The notes under the pieces are model-generated. The model was not told the origin of the DNA and did no database searches. It worked only from the letters and a program-made list of their open reading frames with translations. Made by a program: the position numbers and the translations under genes. A stretch of DNA of 64,000 nucleotides, from NCBI RefSeq assembly GCF_002019645.1, contig NZ_KV917374.1:4561161-4625160 (forward strand). The letters are read 5' to 3'. The stretch is from Litchfieldia alkalitelluris (GTDB lineage Bacteria > Bacillota > Bacilli > Bacillales > Bacillaceae_L). Within the stretch, counting starts at the first letter, position 1. Every line of letters begins with the position of its first letter. Positions 38,682 to 46,799 of this stretch are shown piece after piece.

Positions 38682-39473
38682 ATGTTAAACAATCATAACC
38701 TGAAGGATAAAGTAGCTATAATTACAGGTGGTGGCTCAGGATTGGGTCGTGCAGCCGCGTTTCGTTTAGTGAATGAAGGTGTAAAAGTATGTCTTCTAGA
38801 TATTGATATTGAACATGTAAAAAAAGTGAAAGAAGAAATTCAGGCAAATGGGGGCAAGGCGCTAGCAAAGAAATGCGATATTAACTCAGAACAAGATATC
38901 AAACAGGGAATTGAAGCAGCAATGAATCATTGGGGAAGAGTTGATATAATATTTGCAAATGCTGGTATAGTTGGTGAAATGGCGCCGATTGAAACCATGC
39001 AAGAGGAAGATTGGGTACGCACAATTAACACAAATCTTACGGGGACGTTTTTAACAGTGAAAAATTCGATACCTTTTCTGAAAGAAAATGGAGGTAGCGT
39101 CATTATCACTAGCTCTGTAAGTGGAAGTCGCATTTTCTCACAAGCTGGTTTTACCGCTTATAGTACATCTAAAGCAGGGCAACTTGCGTTTATGAAAATG
39201 GCAGCATTAGAGCTTGCTTCTTATAAAATTCGGGTTAATGCGATTTGCCCAGGTGCCATCAAAACAAACATTCAACAATCTATCCACCATTCCCCTGATG
39301 TAGAAGACATTGAAATTCCCATTATATATCCTGAAGGTGATCAACCTTTGGAACATGGACCAGGGAAATCGGAGCAAGTAGCTGATTTAGTGACATTTCT
39401 AGCTTCTGACTTATCTTCCCACATAACAGGAACAGAAATTTTTATTGATGGGGCAGAATCGTTACTAAAATAA
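38682..39473 (+). CDS. SDR family NAD(P)-dependent oxidoreductase
   Basis: Classical short-chain dehydrogenase of 263 aa: cofactor motif TGGGSGLG (near 16-23), structural NAG (IFANAGIVGE), Ser in SSVSGSR and catalytic YSTSK (Tyr near 160). An acidic residue after beta-2 (LLDIDIEH) favours NAD. The substrate is unknown. ATG follows AGAAGGG. It is monocistronic and ended by a strong terminator. Confidence 0.9.
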   Translation: MLNNHNLKDKVAIITGGGSGLGRAAAFRLVNEGVKVCLLDIDIEHVKKVKEEIQANGGKALAKKCDINSEQDIKQGIEAAMNHWGRVDIIFANAGIVGEMAPIETMQEEDWVRTINTNLTGTFLTVKNSIPFLKENGGSVIITSSVSGSRIFSQAGFTAYSTSKAGQLAFMKMAALELASYKIRVNAICPGAIKTNIQQSIHHSPDVEDIEIPIIYPEGDQPLEHGPGKSEQVADLVTFLASDLSSHITGTEIFIDGAESLLK

Positions 39474-39589
39474 CGAGGAATTTGATGTGTTCCAGGTATT
39501 CACATTGTATCTCGTTTTTCTTCTTCAACGAGTACAATCGTCTTTCTTCGATAATAAACACACGTGTCTTACGACCAATAATTGCTTAT

Positions 39590-39636
39590 AGCCTACTAAT
39601 GAAATTTGACTGTTTTTTCATTGGTAGGTTTTTTTA
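39590..39636 (+). terminator. terminator after the SDR gene
   Basis: CCTACTAATGAAA (39592-39604) pairs with TTTTCATTGGTAGG (39616-39629; one extra base), followed by seven T. Confidence 0.85.
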
Positions 39637-39752
39637 ATGAGAGTACAATCGCATCTTATTCCTCGACCTCCTCACGATTTGATTAATTAACATCTTTAAA
39701 CACTACCCGGAATATGCTTAGAACAAAACTATTCTAAAGAAGGGAGAACTTC

Positions 39753-40595
39753 ATGATACAAGTATCAGGAATGCCTCTTCAACCTAACGAATTAACTGTT
39801 GGAAGCACCGAGAAAGCGATCATTCAAAGAATGCAAGACACTCCAACCTTATATAGTTATCCTTCCATTCGAGAACTATTGTTTGAAATCACCCTGCGAA
39901 AAAACATAATCGATAGCGCACTGCTCATGAATAGTAGTAAAGCAACGTTTACAACCTTTCAATATGCACATTGTAATACTACCTTCTGGCAATTAACAAC
40001 AGCAGGTGGCTTCTTATTAAAGCCTAACGTAAATCCTTCTGATGGTATTTTAGATATTTATCAAAGTAGCTCAAAGTACTCATTTGAATGTGCAACAGCT
40101 TGTATGATCATCTTTTACCATGCCGTATTAAAAAGTATTGGAAAACCTCTTTTTAACACTTTCTTTAAAAATATTTACTTATATAGTTGGCATGCTGATT
40201 ACGATCTTGGGATTTACACGTATAATTCAGATCATTTTCTCCCTGGAGATGTTGTTTATTTCATGAATCCCGATGTTAATCCATCGACCTCTTGGTACAG
40301 GGGCGAAAACGCTGTCTTACTGGATAACAGCAAATATTTTGGCCATGGAATTGGAATAAATACAGCTGATGAGATTGTAGAATTTCTGAATAAGCAACGG
40401 CGCCCAGAAAGTAAACAATCTGCTTATCTAACAAGATTAGTGACAAATCCTTCCTTTGGGCATATATCTGGATTATCCACTACCCAAAGAGGTCACGTTA
40501 CTTATAAAAAAATACCTATTGTATCACATCATAATAAAAGCTCTATCGCACTCCTCCACTATCTTGCTTATCTACAAAAACACATTAGCCGATAG
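39753..40595 (+). CDS. tgl: spore-coat protein-glutamine gamma-glutamyltransferase
   Basis: A Bacillus-type transglutaminase of 280 aa, close to the length of B. subtilis Tgl, which forms gamma-glutamyl-lysine cross-links in the spore coat. The catalytic cysteine lies in SFECATACM (Cys113) and the active-site histidine/glutamate segments SWHADYDLGIYTY and RGENAVLLDNSKYFGHGIG are present. ATG follows GAAGGGAG. Together with the YjcZ-like gene 104 bp downstream it suggests mother-cell (sigma-E/K) expression. Confidence 0.93.
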   Translation: MIQVSGMPLQPNELTVGSTEKAIIQRMQDTPTLYSYPSIRELLFEITLRKNIIDSALLMNSSKATFTTFQYAHCNTTFWQLTTAGGFLLKPNVNPSDGILDIYQSSSKYSFECATACMIIFYHAVLKSIGKPLFNTFFKNIYLYSWHADYDLGIYTYNSDHFLPGDVVYFMNPDVNPSTSWYRGENAVLLDNSKYFGHGIGINTADEIVEFLNKQRRPESKQSAYLTRLVTNPSFGHISGLSTTQRGHVTYKKIPIVSHHNKSSIALLHYLAYLQKHISR

Positions 40596-40699
40596 TGTGG
40601 ATGTGATATATACCCATTTTCTTGTTGCAAAGGGGCAAAATGACTATAGGTGAGTATAATGTAGTGAATATACATTATATTGAAGGGAAGATCTGAAAA

Positions 40700-40957
40700 A
40701 TGGATAATGTTAATATGGCCCCTTATATGGGAGCTAATGTAAACGCGGCACCTTTTATGGGAGAAAACGTGAACGCTGCACCTGTATTAGGAGCTAATGT
40801 TCCGCCACAACCAACATATGTTGCCCCTAGCTATGGATATACTGCTCCTACCTATGGATATGCTTGTCCTGCACCTCGTAACGATTCCTTTGTCTTAATT
40901 GTTGTGTTGTTTATCTTACTAATCATTGTAGGTACTTGCTACTTTCCTAAGTGCTAG
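40700..40957 (+). CDS. YjcZ-like small spore protein with repeated N-terminal head
   Basis: The C-terminal FVLIVVLFILLIIVGTCYF is the membrane segment typical of YjcZ/SscA-type spore assembly peptides. It is preceded by an unusual hydrophilic head of short repeats: MGANVNAAPFMGENVNAAP and then Tyr/Pro-rich SYGYTAPTYGY. ATG follows GAAGGGAAG. It sits directly after tgl; its Gln/Lys-poor but Tyr-rich head may be part of the coat. The assignment rests on the tail. Confidence 0.75.
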   Translation: MDNVNMAPYMGANVNAAPFMGENVNAAPVLGANVPPQPTYVAPSYGYTAPTYGYACPAPRNDSFVLIVVLFILLIIVGTCYFPKC

Positions 40958-41002
40958 TTTTAAAGGTTTGTAACCTATTAAATATTGCCATACAAAAAAT
41001 AA

Positions 41003-41037
41003 AACGGCTCAGTTCACTTTGAACTGAGCTATTTTTG
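41003..41037 (+). terminator. terminator after the YjcZ-like gene
   Basis: GGCTCAGTTCA and TGAACTGAGCT pair around CTT, followed by a T run. Confidence 0.85.
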
Positions 41038-41109
41038 GTTGCCTGTTGAACTAACAAGCATAAAGGTGGGAACCCTCAGGGACCCGGAAGAGGGAAAAGC
41101 ATGGTTTAA

Positions 41110-41319
41110 TAAATAAGCGGAGAAATTTCTCTTAATTACAAAATAACAGTGCAAATAGCTTAAATAGACCGAAAAATTCCGACTATTGACTTAAAAATAC
41201 GTCAATATGGGTCATTTTGCTTTGCTTAACCGGAAAACCTCCGCCTATATCCCCCGAACGGAAGCTCTATTCAGCCGTCTAACCGGAATATTTCCGCTTA
41301 TTTTAAAACTTTTCGCAAG
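41110..41319 (+). repeat. palindrome-rich dispersed repeat, family B copy 2
   Basis: Same order of modules as 28172-28375: TAAATAAGCGGAGAAATTTC, CAAATAGCTTAAATAG, GGAAAACCTCCGCCTATA, CTCTATTCAGCCGTCTAA, GGAATATTTCCGCTTATTTT. Non-coding; it starts soon after the preceding terminator. Confidence 0.7.
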
Positions 41320-41358
41320 ATAATTGTATATGAACTGAAAACTTTTCATTCACTAGTG

Positions 41359-42156
41359 CTACATATTCGTTTTTGCATGGATATCTACTCGATTATTACT
41401 TTTCCCTTTAACCAGCTTTAATGTCGCCACGATTAGAAAACTGACGATTACTAATAAAAGCCATGAGCTCACCTTTCCTAGATGAACAAGACTCCATGCG
41501 TCGGTTTGGTTTGGATACTCCCAAGCCCCAAAGAAGGTAGCGATATTCTCTGCTATCCATATAAAAAATCCAATAAGAATAAAAGAAAATACGAGTGGCA
41601 TTCGGTATCGAGTTCCGGCAACCTCATATGTGACCCATGATTGCCAAAAGACGATTATCACAAGTCCAGATAACCACCAACGAAAATCAAACCAATAATG
41701 GTGAGTGAAAAAATTCAAATAAATCGCAGATGCTAGAGGCACAACAATAACAAAAGGTGGCCACTTAACCAAATCCACATTGAACCGCCGCCACGCCTGG
41801 CACAAATAACTCGCTACACTTGCGTACATGAATCCACTATATAAAGGCACTCCAAATAGTTTAAAATATGATTCCTCGGGATAAGACCAGGAGCCCATCT
41901 GAACCTTAAAAAGCTCGAGGGCCAGACCGATAAGGTGGAACAAGGTAATCACCTTTAGTTCATCCCGTGTTTCAAGACCTGATCGAACCATCAGCCACTG
42001 CATTAACAGGCAAATTATAAGCAGCCAGTCATACCGTGGCAGCAGAGGAAGTGGAAGGATTTGTGTAACTGCCAAAGACGCAAAAATAACGACAGGAAAC
42101 AAACATGACATAGCCTGCTCATAACCAAAACGACCGAACTGTTTTAGTGATCTCAT
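41359..42156 (-). CDS. DUF817 family membrane protein
   Basis: 265 aa with eight or nine hydrophobic helices rich in Trp and Phe (FDFRWWLSGLVIIVFW, WIAENIATFFGAWEYP). The layout and the conserved GSWSYPEES and FGAWEYPNQ segments are those of DUF817, a family without known function. ATG follows GGGGGC. Monocistronic. Confidence 0.8.
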   Translation of the reverse strand: MRSLKQFGRFGYEQAMSCLFPVVIFASLAVTQILPLPLLPRYDWLLIICLLMQWLMVRSGLETRDELKVITLFHLIGLALELFKVQMGSWSYPEESYFKLFGVPLYSGFMYASVASYLCQAWRRFNVDLVKWPPFVIVVPLASAIYLNFFTHHYWFDFRWWLSGLVIIVFWQSWVTYEVAGTRYRMPLVFSFILIGFFIWIAENIATFFGAWEYPNQTDAWSLVHLGKVSSWLLLVIVSFLIVATLKLVKGKSNNRVDIHAKTNM

Positions 42157-42205
42157 GATTTTGCCCCCAAGCTTTTTTCTTTAGAATGTTAAATACCTTT
42201 TAATT

Positions 42206-42421
42206 TTAGATATCTTCTTCACTTCGGTATTCTAAAAGATCGCCAGGCTGACATTCTAAAGCCTTACAAATCGCTTCTAGAGTTGATAGTCGAACCGCTT
42301 TTGCTTTTCCATTTTTTAGTATAGAAAGGTTAGCCATGGTGATTCCAACCCTCTCTGAGAGTTCTGTTACGCTCATTTTCCTTTTTGCTAACATCACATC
42401 AATATTGATTATAATTGCCAT
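42206..42421 (-). CDS. small Xre/Cro-type HTH regulator (YozG-like)
   Basis: A 71-aa protein that is almost entirely a helix-turn-helix domain (MLAKRKMSVTELSERVGITM, ANLSILKNGKAKAVRLSTLE) and ends in a short acidic tail. ATG 42419-42421 follows GAGGTG and lies 10 bp from the DUF2975 stop. The family usually pairs with a DUF2975 membrane protein, as here, with the regulator controlling the operon. Confidence 0.88.
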   Translation of the reverse strand: MAIIINIDVMLAKRKMSVTELSERVGITMANLSILKNGKAKAVRLSTLEAICKALECQPGDLLEYRSEEDI

Positions 42422-42431
42422 TGTTATCACC

Positions 42432-42914
42432 TCAGACCGTTAAATCATTTTCAGATTTTATGTTAATCGCTTCTTGTAAAAGTCGTTGGAGAACAGCAGC
42501 AAAAACTGCAATCACCATTGAAGCAAAAATAAGGATCAACCCGATAAAAATGATTCCAGGAGCATCATCTCTCTCAGCAACAAAATAAAAGAGTGGCATT
42601 CCTATTGTAAAGATGCTACTGATTAAGATTGCACAGGCTTTTATAGTTTTTAAAGCTTTAACAGATAAATCAGAGAAAGCATGATTGTTGTCAATATAGC
42701 TTAAAAGTTTAAACGCTTGATACAGTGCAAAGTAAAAAGGTATTGACGCTCCATAAAAAAGAATTAAAACAAGAAATTTCATATAAGCAACATCTGGATA
42801 CAATTCTGCTGCAAAGTTACCTATTTCTGGTACCACAAATATGCATAAAGCAAGAATTGGAAGTCCAATAAGAATAACAGCTAGCCTTAAAAAGAGTGTT
42901 GTTCCATGTTTCAT
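42432..42914 (-). CDS. DUF2975 domain membrane protein
   Basis: 160 aa with four transmembrane helices and an intervening DNNHAFSDLSVKALKTIK segment characteristic of DUF2975. ATG at 42912-42914 follows GAGGTG. It is the first gene of a two-gene operon with a YozG-like HTH protein. The role is unknown; such pairs are speculated to sense membrane stress. Confidence 0.85.
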   Translation of the reverse strand: MKHGTTLFLRLAVILIGLPILALCIFVVPEIGNFAAELYPDVAYMKFLVLILFYGASIPFYFALYQAFKLLSYIDNNHAFSDLSVKALKTIKACAILISSIFTIGMPLFYFVAERDDAPGIIFIGLILIFASMVIAVFAAVLQRLLQEAINIKSENDLTV

Positions 42915-43125
42915 AAAAAGCACCTCACTAATTTATTTTTATAAATTGATTTTACCAACACTTTTATCGTTTTACAATAAAAAAATATTGATAACTGAGA
43001 TACTTTTAATGAAATTACTTTTAACTATACAAAAAAGCATTCCTATTTAAGGAAATGCATTTGGTTTCAAACCCATAATAAAGTTTTTAATAATACCTGT
43101 CTTTAAAGTAAAGACCTCTCTTCTC

Positions 43126-43434
43126 TTAAGAGTCCAGGTACTGTTGTATTAACTTATAAACACCATAAAACACATAAAACAAGAATCCTAATATGATTAC
43201 TAGTCTTATCAAGTAGTTCTCAATAATGAAAAATGATAGAAACATAGTTATACCGAAGACAGCTGCACTTGCTGCAAATTTCGTATAACGAATTGCGGTC
43301 TCTGAATACTCAGGTTCATCTTTATACATCCATCTTTGTCCGAATAGCATACTTTCTTCTGGGCAAAAATAGGTCCATATTAGCACTGCATATAAAGGAA
43401 TCAAGAATATAAAATATAAAATGAGGTCACCCAA
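43126..43434 (-). CDS. small membrane protein, 102 aa
   Basis: Three hydrophobic helices (about 4-20, 48-66 and 72-92) with a soluble loop PEESMLFGQRWMYKDEPEYS. TTG start behind AGGAGGG. No family recognised. Weak hairpin GACTCTTAAGAG-type sequence lies at its downstream end. Confidence 0.65.
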   Translation of the reverse strand: MGDLILYFIFLIPLYAVLIWTYFCPEESMLFGQRWMYKDEPEYSETAIRYTKFAASAAVFGITMFLSFFIIENYLIRLVIILGFLFYVFYGVYKLIQQYLDS

Positions 43435-43641
43435 AGCTTTTCCCTCCTAACATTACGGTACCTATTAGAATGTACGTCATAACTTAATAGAAGTTTCACA
43501 ATACTTTTTCGTTCTTGTAAACACATTTATGAGTGAACTAGTTAATTATGTGATACTTTGGTTCGAAAAACAAAAAAGGTTAAGAAAACAGTCTTTTGTA
43601 AACAATAAGCTTGCTTACCTACAGAATGAGGAGGAATTTAT

Positions 43642-43800
43642 ATGCGTCAACAACAACCAGCAAAAGAAAACAATAGTTCTATAATGAAGCCAGGCTTTGC
43701 GGGCACTGATCCACAAAAAGTGAAGCAAGACATTCAAAAAGATGTAAGCGAAGGACTAGGTTCAATGACTTCTCGTGAGGCAGGGTCAATGCAAGATTAG
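43642..43800 (+). CDS. small hydrophilic protein, 52 aa
   Basis: ATG behind a strong GAGGAGG site. The protein has no hydrophobic segment and is rich in Gln, Lys, Ser and Gly (MRQQQPAKENNSS, GTDPQKVKQDIQKD, SMTSREAGSMQD). Composition and size recall minor small acid-soluble spore proteins, and spores are a theme nearby, but the sequence matches none that I know. Confidence 0.65.
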   Translation: MRQQQPAKENNSSIMKPGFAGTDPQKVKQDIQKDVSEGLGSMTSREAGSMQD

Positions 43801-44005
43801 TTATATTAACTAGGATCATCATTAGAAACAGCTAATCACATTAAAGATTTGCCTGTATCTTCGATTATTAAGTTCGTTGGTATAGGCTTTTTTATTAATA
43901 TGTATTGGATAGTTTACTTAATTGGAAATTATGATATACCATGAGACTAATTCCATGCAATTAGTCCAGTACCAAACTCCAAGCTTAGGTAACCATCCAT
44001 GTTTA

Positions 44006-44446
44006 TTATTTCTCCATTGTTTTTCGTCTTTTCATCATCACTAGTATACCTAATGAGATTGCTATCAATAGAAAAGGTAAGAGCTTTATAAGTACATTCA
44101 TCCAATGAAAAGGTGCTTCCTGAACGTATTCTGCTTTTTTCCACTGATTTGCTCGTACTTCAACAGCAATTGCAGTTTCAATTGGTAGATTAATTATCTC
44201 AAAATATTTTGTACCTTTAGGATAAGCATTTGACGCATTTCCATAGTAATTTCCAGTCATGTCATTAGGGTAGGTTTTTACTTCTCCGATTCTGTCACCA
44301 ATGTCACTGGCTGCCACCGTTTCCTCTTTTACTTCATACACCTTTCCATCCCACACAACAAAAGGATATGCCCAACTTAATCCTTGAACGGATGAAGTAA
44401 AGGAAAATATTAGAAATATACAACACAAGACTATTTTCTTAATAAT
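44006..44446 (-). CDS. secreted protein with C-terminal membrane anchor; non-ATG start
   Basis: A signal peptide (IKKIVLCCIFLIFSFTSSVQG), an extracytoplasmic domain (about 25-115, SWAYPFVVWDGKVYEVKEET) and a C-terminal helix (LIKLLPFLLIAISLGILVMM) followed by a basic stop-transfer tail. The site GGAGTG at 44452-44457 points to an ATT codon at 44444-44446 as start; the first canonical codon (TTG 44426-44428) would cut off the basic signal-peptide head. Rare ATT start or a mutated ATG. Function unknown. Confidence 0.65.
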   Translation of the reverse strand: MIKKIVLCCIFLIFSFTSSVQGLSWAYPFVVWDGKVYEVKEETVAASDIGDRIGEVKTYPNDMTGNYYGNASNAYPKGTKYFEIINLPIETAIAVEVRANQWKKAEYVQEAPFHWMNVLIKLLPFLLIAISLGILVMMKRRKTMEK

Positions 44447-44553
44447 TATTCACTCCTTACTTGCATAATTTCAGTTTACATAGTTAATTAATCTTAAATA
44501 AGCGCCATTTCATCTAAAAGTAACACCTTGTATATAATGAAAGATGGAACTGA

Positions 44554-44745
44554 TTAAAAAGAATTATTATTAAATAGTACGAAGTTTTCACTCAATTCCC
44601 TTTCATTAATTGATATTCTTACCGATAAGTCTTTAGTTCTTAGAACAAACTCTTTTACACCTATAAATTCAGATTCCACAATTAAATAGAATTGTGTTCC
44701 CTTTTTAAATCCATTAAAATTATTCTTTAACTTATATATCTTCAT
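44554..44745 (-). CDS. hypothetical protein, 63 aa
   Basis: Short beta-rich frame (NNFNGFKKGTQFYLIVESEF, VKEFVLRTKDLSVRISINE) starting at ATG with only a weak site (GGTTAG). No domain recognised. It may be a real small gene because codon use resembles its neighbours. Confidence 0.4.
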   Translation of the reverse strand: MKIYKLKNNFNGFKKGTQFYLIVESEFIGVKEFVLRTKDLSVRISINERELSENFVLFNNNSF

Positions 44746-45116
44746 TTTCTAACCTTGCAACTCCCGTAATCTATAATTAAATCCGTATCTTTTTCGTTTT
44801 TTCATCAGACAATTATTTAACGTCTCACTAGTAACTCTGTTACATATTTTAGTGTTGGGAAATCAACAAGTAAACCCTATGCCATAATATTTTCTAAAGA
44901 AAGTTCATTTATAATAGATTCTAACTTAGTCTAAAGTAACATATCTATATTTAATACATTCAATCTACTTGTCAGCCTATTTAGGAGAATAATTCATTTT
45001 TTAATAAACGAATAGTGATGGTCATTATAGTGGACAAGATACAAATAGGAAGAAAGTTAAAATTATTGCATTTGTTTAGATCTATTCTTTATCCTATACT
45101 TAAGGAGGTGATTTAG
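44746..45116. other. gene-free gap before the OsmC gene
   Basis: About 370 bp, A+T-rich, with no clear structure or operator. The end holds AAGGAGGTGATT, the strong site for the OsmC gene. Confidence 0.5.
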
Positions 45117-45584
45117 TTGAGTGAACCTATTGAATTAACGGAAATAACTATATTACAAAAAGATACAGCCAACAAAATCCGTCAAGCAAATATTAAAGGA
45201 TTTGATGAACCAGTAGTATATGGTGTGCATGGAGGCGTAAAAAAATTTTATGGGGTAGAACCTGATATTGAATTTCCTTCAACCTTAGATCATATCGTAT
45301 CTGCAGCTGGAGGCTGACTAGTTGGTACCCTATCTGGCGCGCTGGAGGCGCGTAAAATTCCAACCACAAATAATGTTAGAGCAAAGGTTCAGGGCACTAT
45401 AGAAGCTCCTGAAGGCGTATTAAAAATAACGAAAATAAGCTGTCATTATAATGTCAAAGTTCCTATTGGGAAAAAAGAGGCTGCCGAAAGAGCCTTGTCA
45501 GTTTTTGAACGATATTGCCCTGTTGCTCAAACTCTTAAAGGAGCTGTAGAATTTAAGCACTCCTGGGAAATCGAGGAATATTAG
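45117..45584 (+). CDS. OsmC-family peroxiredoxin, putative selenoprotein (UGA = Sec67)
   Basis: An OsmC/Ohr-family thiol peroxidase that reduces organic hydroperoxides. The frame opens at TTG behind AAGGAGGTGATT and reads 66 codons (IELTEITILQKDT, VVYGVHGGVKKFYG, FPSTLDHIVSAAGG) to an in-frame TGA at 45315-45317. It then continues without another stop for 88 residues (LVGTLSGALEARKIPT, KISCHYNVKVP, FERYCPVAQTLKG) to TAG at 45582-45584. OsmC proteins have a peroxidatic Cys after the AAGG-like turn and a resolving Cys in the CPV motif, about 66 residues apart; here they are position 67 (TGA) and Cys134. The TGA is exactly the peroxidatic position. A GC-rich bSECIS-like hairpin follows. If Sec is not inserted, the product is a truncated 66-aa fragment. 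A Cys-to-stop mutation is the alternative. Confidence 0.85.
45336..45353 (+). promoter_or_regulatory. bSECIS-like hairpin downstream of the UGA
   Basis: CGCGC (45338-45342) and GCGCG (45348-45352) pair around a TGGAG loop; a flanking G-T pair can extend the stem. The loop begins 25 nt after the UGA, and G is among its first two bases, as described for bacterial SECIS elements (loop about 16-37 nt from UGA, guanine near its start). The G+C content is far above its surroundings although the sequence also encodes GALEAR. Confidence 0.65.
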
Positions 45585-45643
45585 TGTAAAGCCAATAGGG
45601 AAATGTCCCTTAATTTGTAGGGGGACATTGGTCTTATTTAGAA

Positions 45644-45843
45644 TTTAAAAATAGACGGAGTTTTTCCGGTTAAAATGCAAATAGAACTTCATTTAGGGTA
45701 AATAAGCGGAGTTTTTTCCACTAACCGAAGCAAAATTACCTAGATTTCACGTTTTGGAGTCAATAGGTGGAATTTCTCCGTCTAATTAGGCTATTATATG
45801 TGCTATTTGCTAATTAAGAGAAATTTCTCCGCTTATTTATCAA
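45644..45843 (-). repeat. palindrome-rich dispersed repeat, family B copy 3 (inverted)
   Basis: Reverse complement of the motif order seen at 28172 and 41110: on the plus strand AATAGACGGAGTTTTTCCGG, AAATAAGCGGAGTTTTTTCC, AATAGGTGGAATTTCTCCG, GAGAAATTTCTCCGCTTATT. Non-coding. It separates the OsmC gene from the next terminator. Confidence 0.7.
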
Positions 45844-45924
45844 TCCATTCTGATTCCCTCATCTGGGTCCGGGTGGTTTGCTTTTTTATGTTTGGGTATA
45901 AGCCTGTTTTGTCCAGAAGTGGTA

Positions 45925-45966
45925 TTCAAAATGGCTCAGCAAGTGAACTGAGCCATTTTATTTTTA
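45925..45966. terminator. terminator between OsmC and the ART-like gene
   Basis: AAAATGGCTCAG and CTGAGCCATTTT pair around CAAGTGAA, with A and T runs on both sides; probably bidirectional between the convergent genes. Confidence 0.85.
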
Positions 45967-46042
45967 TAATTGCCAGCCTGCTTTTCAGACTGGATATTTC
46001 CAAGTTTTCAATCATTCCTATATAAATAATTATTCAACTGTT

Positions 46043-46585
46043 TTACTGCAAAACATCTACAGACACGACATTTGCAATATGGATAGAATCCTCAGAAAAA
46101 ATGCAGTACAGGTCAGTTACATCATTATCTTGCTTGGTGTTTCGTATGACAAAACCTTCGTATCCTTGCTTAATTAAATTTTTGCGAAGTTTTGAATTGG
46201 CTTCTTCTTTATTTAATAGGATGGCTTGATCCTTCCACGTAAGGCTTTTGTTTTTCGCACCAAAATAATCACAATAATTGTCACGTTCACTCATAAACAA
46301 ATCATATGATTGATATTCCTTGAGATTTGGATCATCCATATACACTTTGTAGATAAAACCATTAACTTCTTTGTCACATTCAACTACCTTAGGTTCTCCA
46401 TCCTCCCAAAACTCTGTTTCTGATTTTTGGAAAACCGTTTCGGTTCCTTTTGCATACGGTTTTGCTGACTGGATGTCAGAAGTAAACCAAAATCCAATCG
46501 TATTAATATCGTTACTAAAATTCTGAACGACCATTTCTTTAGTGAATTGTTCAAATTCCCTTATTGAACCATGATACATTATCAT
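46043..46585 (-). CDS. ADP-ribosyltransferase-like protein, 180 aa
   Basis: The sequence resembles the polyvalent/ART-like fold: an N-terminal MYHGSIREFEQF (the His of the H-Y/S-E triad), FWFTSDIQSAKPYA (aromatic/Ser strand and helix that bind NAD) and the C-terminal KQGYEGFVIRNTKQD...DLYCIFSEDSI, which is the final strand pattern of these domains. It lacks a signal peptide, so it would act in the cytosol or be delivered otherwise. ATG follows AGGAGG. No immunity-like partner is obvious; the downstream GH43-like gene is separate. Assigned by pattern only. Confidence 0.55.
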   Translation of the reverse strand: MIMYHGSIREFEQFTKEMVVQNFSNDINTIGFWFTSDIQSAKPYAKGTETVFQKSETEFWEDGEPKVVECDKEVNGFIYKVYMDDPNLKEYQSYDLFMSERDNYCDYFGAKNKSLTWKDQAILLNKEEANSKLRKNLIKQGYEGFVIRNTKQDNDVTDLYCIFSEDSIHIANVVSVDVLQ

Positions 46586-46799
46586 AAGCAGCAGACCTCC
46601 TATTTTAAATCCCGCAATTGTAATCTTATATGGAAGTTTTATTGCCTATCCTGTATTATGCTTTTCCTGATTGAAGCTATACTTAACCTATGTATATAAA
46701 GATCGTTGCTCTTAGTCGGGCACATTATAGATATTTAGTCGCTAAGGGTTAAAATATTATAGTTTTTGCTTAAAACAACTATATTTGCATACAAAAAAA

